Shown one piece after another: positions 17,441-25,522 of a stretch of DNA of 25,522 bases (the first letter of the stretch is position 1; each line of letters begins with the position of its first letter). Made by a program: the position numbers and the translations under genes. The stretch covers positions 1 through 25,522 of the forward strand of contig CAJPVJ010000429.1 of assembly GCA_905397405.1 (NCBI GenBank), written 5' to 3'. This DNA comes from Oppiella nova. Its lineage: Eukaryota > Arthropoda > Arachnida > Sarcoptiformes > Oppiidae. The notes beneath the pieces are model-generated. The model did no database searches. It was not told where the DNA came from and saw nothing but the letters and a program-made list of their open reading frames with translations.

Positions 17441-20400
17441 ATGAAGTTCTCGCAACATTTCAAAATTATCCGACTTTTAGTGCACAAGAATTGGTTAATC
17501 AGATGTCATCACAAGATATCATTCCTCGTGTTGTCTTTAGTCCCCATTTGTTTCGCAGCGCTTCTCATGATATTCTCGAAGAAAACTTTTTACGATTACG
17601 AAGACATCAATGAGTTTATGGCCAATAAAGTGAATGAAACCGTTTTGAAGCCAACGTTTAGTAGATCCGAAAGTTTGACACAAAACCAGACATTACTTGA
17701 ATTGACTTCATATCCAAACGTTGGTATCGCTTACTATCCGTACAATAATTATACCAATCATTTAATGGATAGAGTGGTCAAGCATTTGAATAAAGGCTTC
17801 AGAGGATATGTATTCAATTCAGTCGGTGCTGAGTCTGAAGAGGATTTGATGACAATATTAAAGACAACTGTACTCGAGATCAGAGACGATCGCATATTCT
17901 TTGGCCTAAACTTTGTGTCCACTGATTTCCGGGCAAAGGGTGCGCCCAAACACCTGGACTATAAGATAACGGTCTATAATAAACATCTCTATAACTATGA
18001 TTTGTATCGAAATATTCGCGATTATGTCAGTTATGATGGGTTGTGGAGCTATCGGTTCACCAACAATTACATTGAGTATGGCTTTTGTCAGTTGCAATTA
18101 GCTGTCGATTTGGCCCATATTTCCCTCATAACAAACACTACAGTCGAAGACAAACTGGAGTTCTTTGAGCAACAGATGCCTTTCCCTTCGGTCACCAAAT
18201 ATGTTAAATATTCCGTGTATTCCGAGTCACAGCACAGCATAACCATTATATTCGTGGTTCTCATTGAGTTATTAGTGATGGTGTCAGTTGTGGTCAAACG
18301 TATAGTAGAGGACAGGCAGACAATGATCACTGACTACTTGTTTCAAATGGGTGTCCGAAAGACAGACCACTGGATTAGTATTATAGTCGACGCCTTCTCT
18401 GTGATTGGTTTACAGCACTTAATAATCACATTAATTGTATTGAATTACAATACCATTGAATACAAAGACTCGATAACTGAGACACTAATCCATTCCCATT
18501 CAGTGTTAGTCGGCATCTCAATACCACTCTTCCTATTCTTCTCGACATTACTTATCATTCAATCCATACTTTTCGGTTGTTTGGTGTCCGTATTCTTCAA
18601 GAGTCCCAACATAGCAGTCATCGTAACTATTGTCTCATGGATTTTGGCATTTTTTGTGCCATTAATATATTTGTTTGCCATCAGAGGCAGAGGTTATCCC
18701 ATATTATCTCACTTTGGTTTGGAGACTCTGTCTTGTATTTTGCCAAACAGTGCCTTATTTTGGTTTTTCCACATTTGTGTCGGACTCGAGCAAAATGCCC
18801 GGTTAGGCGCACAATGGGCTCATCTCTTTGACCAGGGACACTTTCTGGATCAGATGACTTTAAGCCATATATTTATAGTTATGATAATTTCATATCCAAT
18901 ATACGGTCTACTGATTTGGTATTTCTCAGCTGTAATACCCTTCAAACACTCCATTAATAAACCCTTTTATTTCCCGATTCAATGGATTTACGAGAAATTA
19001 AATGAGAAGTTTATGAGAAAATCCGATATTAATACTTATAACACAATTATTGACACCGAAACTCAATCTGTTATTCATATAAAGAATTTGAGTAAAAAAT
19101 ATAACTCAATGTTTGGATTCAAAAGCGAGTTTGTGTTGAAAGACATTGATTTAGACGTTAACAAGAAGTCAATTACTGTTATTCTCGGACCAAATGGTTC
19201 CGGCAAAACGAGTCTAATGAATATAATTACAGGTAATAAACAATAGATAAAAATGTCTAAACACTTGAAATAATTTTCTAACTTTAAATAATTTCTCGAT
19301 TCATAGGATTAGTTGAATTTGAAGGACAGGTGAAGATCGGTGGACACGATATCACGAAAGAGTCGTATTTGACGAGAAATATGACGGGAATCTGTCCGCA
19401 AGAAAACGTTTACTTCAAATACCTGTCAATTAGAGAGCATTTGAAACTTGTCTCAGATCTGAAGCAAACTCTACGCGAGAGTGACAGCGGATATAATGGC
19501 GGACATCTGATCCGTCTCTTGAATCTGGAGTCAGAGCTGAACAAAGAGGCGTTCAAACTGTCGGGCGGAACACTCAGACGACTGGTGCTGGCGGTGGCCC
19601 TCATCGGTCCCAATGATGTCCTCCTATTGGATGAGCCGACAGCCGCTTTGGATCCCATAATCCGCCGCAAAGTCTGGGATCTGATACTGGACTCAAGAAA
19701 TAGTAAAACCGTTTTAATAACTTCACATCATTTAGAAGAGGCTAACCTTCTGTCCGATCAGATCTGCATTATATCCAAAGGAAGTGTTTGTTTCAATGGA
19801 TCCACGTTTGACATGAAGAAGGAGTTTAACTCAGGATATCATTTAAAAATTACCAAGACTACTGAATTTGAGACTCAAAACAAAATAACGGAAACTATTG
19901 AAAAATATGCAAAAATTGGAAACTTTTCTAAAACTGAATTAAAAGATAACGAAGAATTGGTTTATGAGTTGAACTTTGAAGACAGCCATAGATTCAGCGA
20001 AATGTTTGACGACTTGTATGCAAACGAGAGTTATTTAGCCATAAATGATATATCGCTAGGAATGACAACTCTTGAGGGCTCGTACGCCAAGATTGTGTCC
20101 AAAAGTGATAATAAATTACTGAAAGAGTTTTTCAATGATAATAACAACAGACAAACAGATGATGTTTTAATCACTGAATTGGAGACCATTCAAACACAAC
20201 ACGATTCTTATTATAAACTAATTTTGTGCCAAATATACGGAATATTCTTAAAACGGTTCAATTACTTAAGCAAACATTTTACACTATTATTAACTCTACT
20301 AATAATACCGATATTTTTCTTAATAATGCAATTATTGTCAATTGATATGTGGACTCACGTCCGGACGCTTTTCAAAAAAGCTGTTCACCTCAAAAGTACA

Positions 20401-22848
20401 CAAATATATGGCAATGATATCAAAGGATTTGTGATCTCAAGTGATCCGACACTGTCCAAGAGTTATTCACAGGTTCTCACAAATAATGGGATAAAGGAAA
20501 TTGATCTAGGAAGTGGTAGTGAACAAGATATACAGCAATCACTTCTAGACTACTATGATAAGGGTTTACTTAACTATTTCCACAATTTATTGTTTGGTAT
20601 TTCCACTAATATTACCGATAATAATACAACTCGTGTTAATATTTGGTACAATTATATGGCCTACCATTCACTTCCCCTATCATTGAATCTGTTCACAAAT
20701 GCATTACTTAAGCAAATGAGTAGCGAATCTGATTATGACATAAGTGTTACAAACAAACCATTGATGATCGACTGGTCAGGCGCCCAATTGGACAGTGATT
20801 TTCGTACCATATATTCAAACGGATTAATGGTTAACACGTATTACATAATATTCTTGTGCGGATTCACATTCACCACCGCCTCCTATGTCTTATTGCCGAT
20901 CACCGAATGGCGGACTAAATTCAAATTACTTCAACTCATGTCTGGTCTCAATCCTATTACCTATTGGGTCGCGAATTTCGTCTTTGATTTAACGGTTCAC
21001 ACGGTCTGCTCATTGATCTATGTTTTGGTTTACTATATATTTGACACCAAAGGATACTTCACTGGATCCGACTACTCGACGATTGCAATATTCATCACTT
21101 TTGTCTTGTATGGTTTCGTATTCATACCATTTGCTTATTTGGTGTCATTTGTCTTTTCAAAGCCCGCCACAGGATTTACATTCATCTCATTATATAATAT
21201 ACTCATCGGTAGTATAGCTCTAATCATACAATTGATCTACAATTACAAGCATTCATATTATTATAATATGGATATAGACTTCAGATATTTTATGCAAACC
21301 TATGTCTCTGAGTTCATCTCATTCCTCACACCCGTCACACTATTCTTCAATTGTATCACTTATTTGAATCAAATTATTCACAATAATTACTGTCAACTCA
21401 TCGATGAGTCGATTAAGACTTCGTGTCTAAATCATGGATACAATGAGAGGAATATCTGCTGTCTTCCTAATTGCCAAACAAACTCCACATCATATGAACA
21501 ATTTTATGATAAACCAGTTCACGGGATAATTGTTGACGATTTTTATCCAGACTGTTATCAACAGATAAATCCATTTAAACTTATCAATGTCTATTTTGTT
21601 CGGTTCATAGTTTATGGCATTTTATATATGGCTATAATTATCATAATTGAAACAAAACCATATAAAACATTATTTAAATTCTTGCAAAGAATTATCACCA
21701 AAAAAGTTAATAACAGAAACAGTGATGAACTCCAAGAAGTCAATGAAGTCAACGACAATACAAATGTGAGACAAGAATATGAAACGGTTTCGCAACTGAT
21801 TGCGAGTGAAAACTATGACAGCGTTTCACTAATTGTCGATAAGTTGACTAAAATGTTCAGCAAATCGCTTACAATTCCCAATAAGTTGTCATTTGTGGTG
21901 AACAAAGAGGAATGTTTCGGTTTATTGGGAACTAATGGCAGCGGAAAGACAACGACATTCCGATTACTGACAGGAGATCTCGATATGGACTCAGGAAATG
22001 CATACCTGGGCTCAGACGCCGACCTATTGCATAATAAACGAGTGTTTTATTCAAAGATTGGTTATTGTCCTCAAAATGACGCCCTTTTGGATCGACTGAC
22101 AGGAATGCAAACACTTGTCTTCTTCGGCCGACTCAGAGGTCTTGAGAGGAATGCTTTGCAGACATTCATCGCAAACATTACGGAAAAGTTTGAATTAAAG
22201 TCTATAATCCATAAGCGATTGTCTACTTATAGTGGGGGTAATCGGCGAAAGTTATCGCTGGCCGTAGCCCTCATAGGCACCCCTCGGCTCCTACTCTTGG
22301 ATGAGCCAACCAATGGTGTCGACCCGGACTCAAGACTTAAAATATGGAGTCTCTTAAGAGATCTGATGTCTAACTCCAAAGTCTCGATACTATTAACCTC
22401 TCATAATATGAGTGAATGCGAGGCCCTATGCTCTCGATTAGCCATTGTCTCCAATGGTGTCATCAAAACCATTGGTTATGTCTCTCAACTTAAGTCCTCT
22501 TATGCTAAAGGATTTGATATTATCTTAAAAGTGAGAAATGATGCAAACGATGAGATTATTGAGGCATTAAAGGCTAGAATAAGTGAAATATTCGGTGATA
22601 AATGTCTCATAAAATACGATAATTTTGGAGTCATTTACTATAACCTCATTCGACGGGACATTAAGTTATCGCAAATTTTTCATTCGTTACAAGAATTGAA
22701 AAATGAGTTCCCGTTAGAGGACTATTTCGTGGCCAACGCTAGTCTTGAACAGGCATTCCTCTCAATGGTGGCAATGGATGAGACATCCAGAAGAGTCGGT
22801 TACGATATACTTCATAATACTAGTGATGCTAACGATACAAACGAGTAA
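17441..22848 (+). CDS. ABCA: ABCA-family full transporter (ABCA3-like size), two exons
   Basis: Predicted ATP-dependent lipid mover in a plasma or organelle membrane. Exons are 17441-19232 and 19307-22848, joined across a 74-base GT-AG intron inside NBD1 (MNIITG|LVEFEGQ), giving 1777 residues. It starts MKFSQHFKIIRLLVHKNW with a membrane segment at about 28-45. A luminal loop of roughly 220 residues with N-glycosylation sites follows, and then a membrane bundle. NBD1: GPNGSGKT (about 583), CPQ, LSGG (682), LLLDEPTAALDP (about 703), H-loop TSHH. The second half has a membrane segment near 922, a large extracellular loop, a membrane bundle to about 1380, then NBD2: GTNGSGKTTT (about 1472), YCPQNDALLD, YSGG (1573), LLLLDEPTNGVDP (1596), TSHN. 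All catalytic motifs are intact. The first extracellular loop is much shorter than in ABCA1. Only one intron is present, unlike the neighbouring ABCC gene. Residues about 948-1372 are duplicated in inverse at 24250-25522. Confidence 0.93.
20356..21628 (+). repeat. left arm of 1.27-kb inverted duplication (inside ABCA)
   Basis: Matches the reverse complement of 24250-25522 with about 23 mismatches and no gap in 1273 bases (about 98% by eye). It covers the second large extracellular loop and most of the second membrane domain of the ABCA protein. Homology ends sharply at 21628 on the inner side; the outer limit is unknown because the partner runs off the window. Confidence 0.92.
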
Positions 22849-22872
22849 AGACTTGACGATAAATGAAATTAT

Positions 22873-22878
22873 AATAAA
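22873..22878 (+). terminator. candidate poly(A) signal of ABCA
   Basis: AATAAA 25 bases after the ABCA stop codon, with further AATAAA hexamers at 22903-22908 and 22927-22932. The region is AT-rich, so any one may be chance, but position and repetition are suitable. Confidence 0.5.
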
Positions 22879-22938
22879 ATACAGATTTAATATAATTATG
22901 ATAATAAAGATATGACTGTATGTGTGAATAAAAATTGA

Positions 22939-22944
22939 TTTATT
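22939..22944 (-). terminator. candidate poly(A) signal of the RING-CH gene
   Basis: AATAAA on the minus strand, about 44 bases downstream of the stop at 22988. The ABCA gene ends on the other strand only about 140 bases away, so the two genes are convergent and their 3' untranslated regions probably overlap or abut. Confidence 0.45.
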
Positions 22945-22987
22945 TCTGAATTCAAACCTAAATGAATACTTTTTTGGTGTCTAATCC

Positions 22988-23483
22988 CTAATCCGTGTCG
23001 ATTAGGATATTAAAGTGTCTAATTTGCCACTCTTTGAAAGTAATGCGAACTGAAATCCATGACTGAATCAACAGCAAGAATAGGCAGACATTCATTACAA
23101 CCAGGGATGAGATGAGTGTCCAAAAGAGCAGCCATTGGTTGGCGTAGTCTTTACAGCCGGACTCCGTGTACTTCATCGACACAATGGCTATAAATATTGT
23201 GAATCCCGTGAAGAATAGAGTCAAGAGGAACGACACTCTATTCACCTCTTCGCCCATCAGGTACTTCCAGAAGGTGTGGCCCACTTTGTGGACCCTGACG
23301 TTGAACTCCTGGCGACATACTCTGCACTTCACGTCTCTATTCACTTGAATCGATTCCGACACACTTGAAGTGCACGTAAGCGATGGATCCGCTGCACAGA
23401 CACGGCTTCATGAGTGACCCCTCACTGTCACCCTCTTTGCAAATACGACACTCTTTCACTTCTTCGGTACTTTTTGTCTCCAT
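22988..23483 (-). CDS. RING-CH (MARCH-type) membrane E3 ubiquitin ligase with a frameshift in the RING
   Basis: The N-terminal part starts at an ATG (23483-23481) with a C4HC3 RING-CH finger: CRIC (C12, C15), CLC (C28, C30), HFKC (H38, C41). In the next frame it continues SESIQVNRDVKCRVC, supplying the last zinc pair. Two hydrophobic segments (VSFLLTLFFTGFTIFIAIVSM and a second starting WLLFWTLISSLVV) follow, then a short tail ending NILIDTD. This is the RING plus two-membrane-helix plan of MARCH ligases, which ubiquitinate membrane cargo. Between HFKC and SESIQ there is a one-base surplus, or more likely a two-base loss of the Leu codon normally following that Cys: 23360 is the odd base. No GT-AG intron can explain it. 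It may be a sequencing or assembly slip, an allelic lesion, or a pseudogene; everything else is intact. About 165 residues if the frame is repaired. Confidence 0.82.
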
Positions 23484-23574
23484 TTGTAAGATCAGTCGAT
23501 ATGAGAAGTTTTGGACAGAAAAGAATTTTTATAAATTTCAATAAATCAGTTTAAAAAGTTTGAAAATTTGTATA

Positions 23575-23580
23575 TTTATT
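23575..23580 (-). terminator. candidate poly(A) signal of the sushi-domain gene
   Basis: AATAAA on the minus strand about 34 bases past the TAA at 23614-23616. It lies only about 90 bases before the start codon of the RING-CH gene on the same strand, so the two genes are tightly packed. Confidence 0.5.
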
Positions 23581-23613
23581 GTTATGTTTTGAAAATGTGT
23601 TTAAAAAATATTA

Positions 23614-24249
23614 TTATCCATTGTTTGATTGATATAATGAGTTAATCCTTTCCAACTCCAAGAACTCCAATGCATTCATTCTTATGGATTCATATCTGTA
23701 TTCTTCATAAGCGTTTCTCTCGTAGTAATGGTTGGGTTCACTCACAACCACTGATGGGATACTTAGTTCAGCCCTTCTGTGTCTTACATTCACCACATAT
23801 TTCATGACTAAGAAGACAATTAATCCGATAAATGAGGCGCCAATGAGAAAGGACACCAACATTGATATGACTACCAAATGAACCCGGTACCAATTTAATT
23901 GAATGGGTACTGGATTCACATTGACATCCGTTTTGTTTGTATATTCAGAATATTTACTAAATCTTTGGTAATCACTCGAGTTATGCACTAAAATTTAATT
24001 CAACATTAAGTTAATATAACTTTTATATAAATTGTTTTGTTATTATAAAACTTACAATCCGTGCCTTTCTTAAGACATTTAGGTTGAGAACCGCTCCAAA
24101 AGCCTTTAATACAGACTCTCTTATTATCTCCTCTTAACTCAATGTCCGTCTCATTGCCGGTACGACACGAATATATGGCCATTGAGTTGGTCTCTGCATT
24201 AGGCGTTCCGTTCAAATAGTTTAGGTATTTGTACTCCACGTGAATGTAG
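23614..24249 (-). CDS. sushi (CCP) domain single-pass membrane protein, 3' part only
   Basis: Two exons are visible: one ending at 24057 (donor GTAAGT) and 23987-23614, joined in phase across a 69-base intron. The first reads VEYKYLNYLNGTPNAETNS, then YSC, RVC, GFWSGSQPKC: cysteines 2-4 of a sushi/CCP module with its typical WSG..P.C ending. The first cysteine is absent. The second exon has N-glycosylation sites (NSS, NKT), one strong membrane helix (LVVISMLVSFLIGASFIGLI plus continuation) and a cytoplasmic tail of about 70 residues rich in Tyr, Glu and Arg ending YQSNNG. The plan is an extracellular module with a single transmembrane anchor; ligand unknown. The 5' side is cut at about 24249, where the sequence changes abruptly into an inverted ABCA fragment, so the upstream exons (signal peptide, rest of the sushi) are missing. 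The exact 5' edge of the visible exon is uncertain. Confidence 0.72.
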
Positions 24250-25522
24250 TATATAAAATGCCATAAACTATGAACCGAACAAAATAGACATTGATAAGTT
24301 TAAATGGATTTATCTGTTGATAACAGTCTGGATAAAAATCGTCAACAATTATCCCGTGAACTGGTTTATCATAAAATTCTTCATATGATGTGGAGTTTGT
24401 TTGGCAATTAGGAAGACAGCAGATATTCCTCTCATTGTATCCATCGATTAGACACGAAGTCTTAATCGACGCATCGATGAGTTGACAGTAATTATTGTGA
24501 ATAATTTGATTCAAATAAGTGATACAATTGAAGAATAGTGTGACGGGTGTGAGGAATGAGATGAACTCCGAGACATAGGTTTGCATAAAATATCTGAAGT
24601 CTATATCCATATTATAATAATACGAATGCTTGTAATTGTAGATCAATTGTATGATTAGAGCGATACTACCGATCAGTATATTATATAATGAAATGAATGT
24701 AAATCCTGTCGCGGGCTTTGAAAAGACAAATGACACCAAATAAGCAAATGGTATGAATACGAAACCATACAAAACAAAAGTCATGAATATTGCAATCGTC
24801 GAGTAGTCGGATCCAGTGAAGTATCCTTTGGTGTCAAATATATAGTAAACCAAGACATAGATCAATGAGCAGACCGTGTGAACCGTTAAATCAAAGACCA
24901 AATTCGCGACCCAATAGGTGATAGGATTGAGACCAGACATGAGTTGAAGTAATTTGAATTTAGTCCGCCATTCGGTGATCGGCAATAAGACATAGGAGGC
25001 GGTGGTGAATGTGAATCCGCACAAGAATATTATGTAATACGTGTTCACCATTAATCCGTTTGAATATATGGTACGAAAATGACTGTCCAATTGAGCGCCT
25101 GACCAGTCGATCATCAATGGTTTGTTTGTAACACTTATGTCATAATCAGATTCGCTACTCATTTGCTTAAGTAATGCATTTGTGAACAAATTCAATGATA
25201 GGGGAAGTGAATGGTAGGCCATATAATTGTACCAAATATTCACACGAGTTGTATTATTATCGGTAATATTAGTGGAAATACCAAACAATAAATTGTGGAA
25301 ATAGTTAAGTAAACCCTTATCAGAGTAGTCTAGAAGCGATTGCTGTATATCTTGTTCACTACCACTTCCTAGATCAATTTCCTTTATCCCATTACTTGTG
25401 AGAACCTGTGAATAACTCTTGGACAGTGTCGGATCACTTGAGATCACAAATCCTTTGATATCATTGCCATATATTTGTGTACTTTTGAGGTGAACAGCTT
25501 TTTTGAAAAGCGTCCGGACGTG
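24221..25522 (-). pseudogene. partial second ABCA copy (extracellular loop 2 and membrane domain 2), truncated
   Basis: An open frame runs without interruption from the window edge for 433 codons, matching residues about 948-1372 of the ABCA protein encoded at 17441-22848. Nine replacements were seen (for example D to H, F to L, Q to E) among about 23 base changes, so most changes are silent, suggesting selection on the protein before or after duplication. Homology stops at 24250; the frame then adds TTFTWSTNT and ends (TAA, 24223-24221), losing the last membrane segment and the whole NBD2. As written it cannot encode a working transporter, hence the pseudogene label. It could instead be part of an intact paralog or allele wrongly joined to the sushi gene. 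The 5' part lies outside the window. Confidence 0.8.
24250..25522 (-). repeat. right arm of 1.27-kb inverted duplication
   Basis: Inverse partner of 20356-21628. The spacer between arms (21629-24249, 2.6 kb) holds the ABCA 3' end, the RING-CH gene and the sushi gene remnant. The arm reaches the last base of the window, so its true length is unknown. Confidence 0.92.

Overview
The window looks like nuclear DNA of an arthropod, most plausibly a mite. It is very AT-rich outside genes. Genes are split by GT-AG introns (50-87 bases in the ABC transporter on the minus strand, longer in the first gene), and the protein families are animal ones: a class I Rab11-FIP, ABCC and ABCA full transporters, a RING-CH (MARCH-type) ligase and a sushi-domain membrane protein. 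The taxon is inferred from general character, not from a marker gene.

Layout. Bases 1-6488 hold a class I Rab11-FIP gene in two inconsistent orientations: C2-domain exons 2-4 are on the plus strand (413-3245), but exon 1 (initiator Met plus the first C2 strand) is on the minus strand at 6458-6488. A single 'n' at 3246 and a perfect 151-base inverted repeat (1-151 versus 3247-3397) show why: the piece 1-3245 appears joined in the wrong orientation. Bases 6489-9300 have no recognisable gene. Bases 9301-14806 (minus) hold a complete 14-exon ABCC/MRP gene (1516 residues once a 128-base tandem duplication in exon 13 is discounted). Bases 14807-17440 are the spacer between the divergent ABCC and ABCA genes, with a duplicated (CT)n plus micro-exon-like module. 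Bases 17441-22848 (plus) hold a two-exon, 1777-residue ABCA gene. Bases 22988-23483 (minus) hold a RING-CH ligase with a frameshift inside the RING. Bases 23614-24249 (minus) hold the 3' part of a sushi/transmembrane gene. Bases 24221-25522 (minus) hold a ~98% identical inverted copy of the middle of the ABCA gene, fused to the sushi gene and running off the window end.

How the genes relate: the ABCC and ABCA genes are divergent neighbours, both predicted ATP-driven membrane exporters or lipid movers. Rab11-FIP and the MARCH-type ligase are both membrane-trafficking proteins, but nothing in the sequence links them functionally. I see no clear novel multi-gene system. The most interesting signals are structural: an orientation error that can be diagnosed from exon phase, a duplication containing AG|GT that may have created an intron, a duplicated micro-exon-like unit, and a recent inverted duplication.
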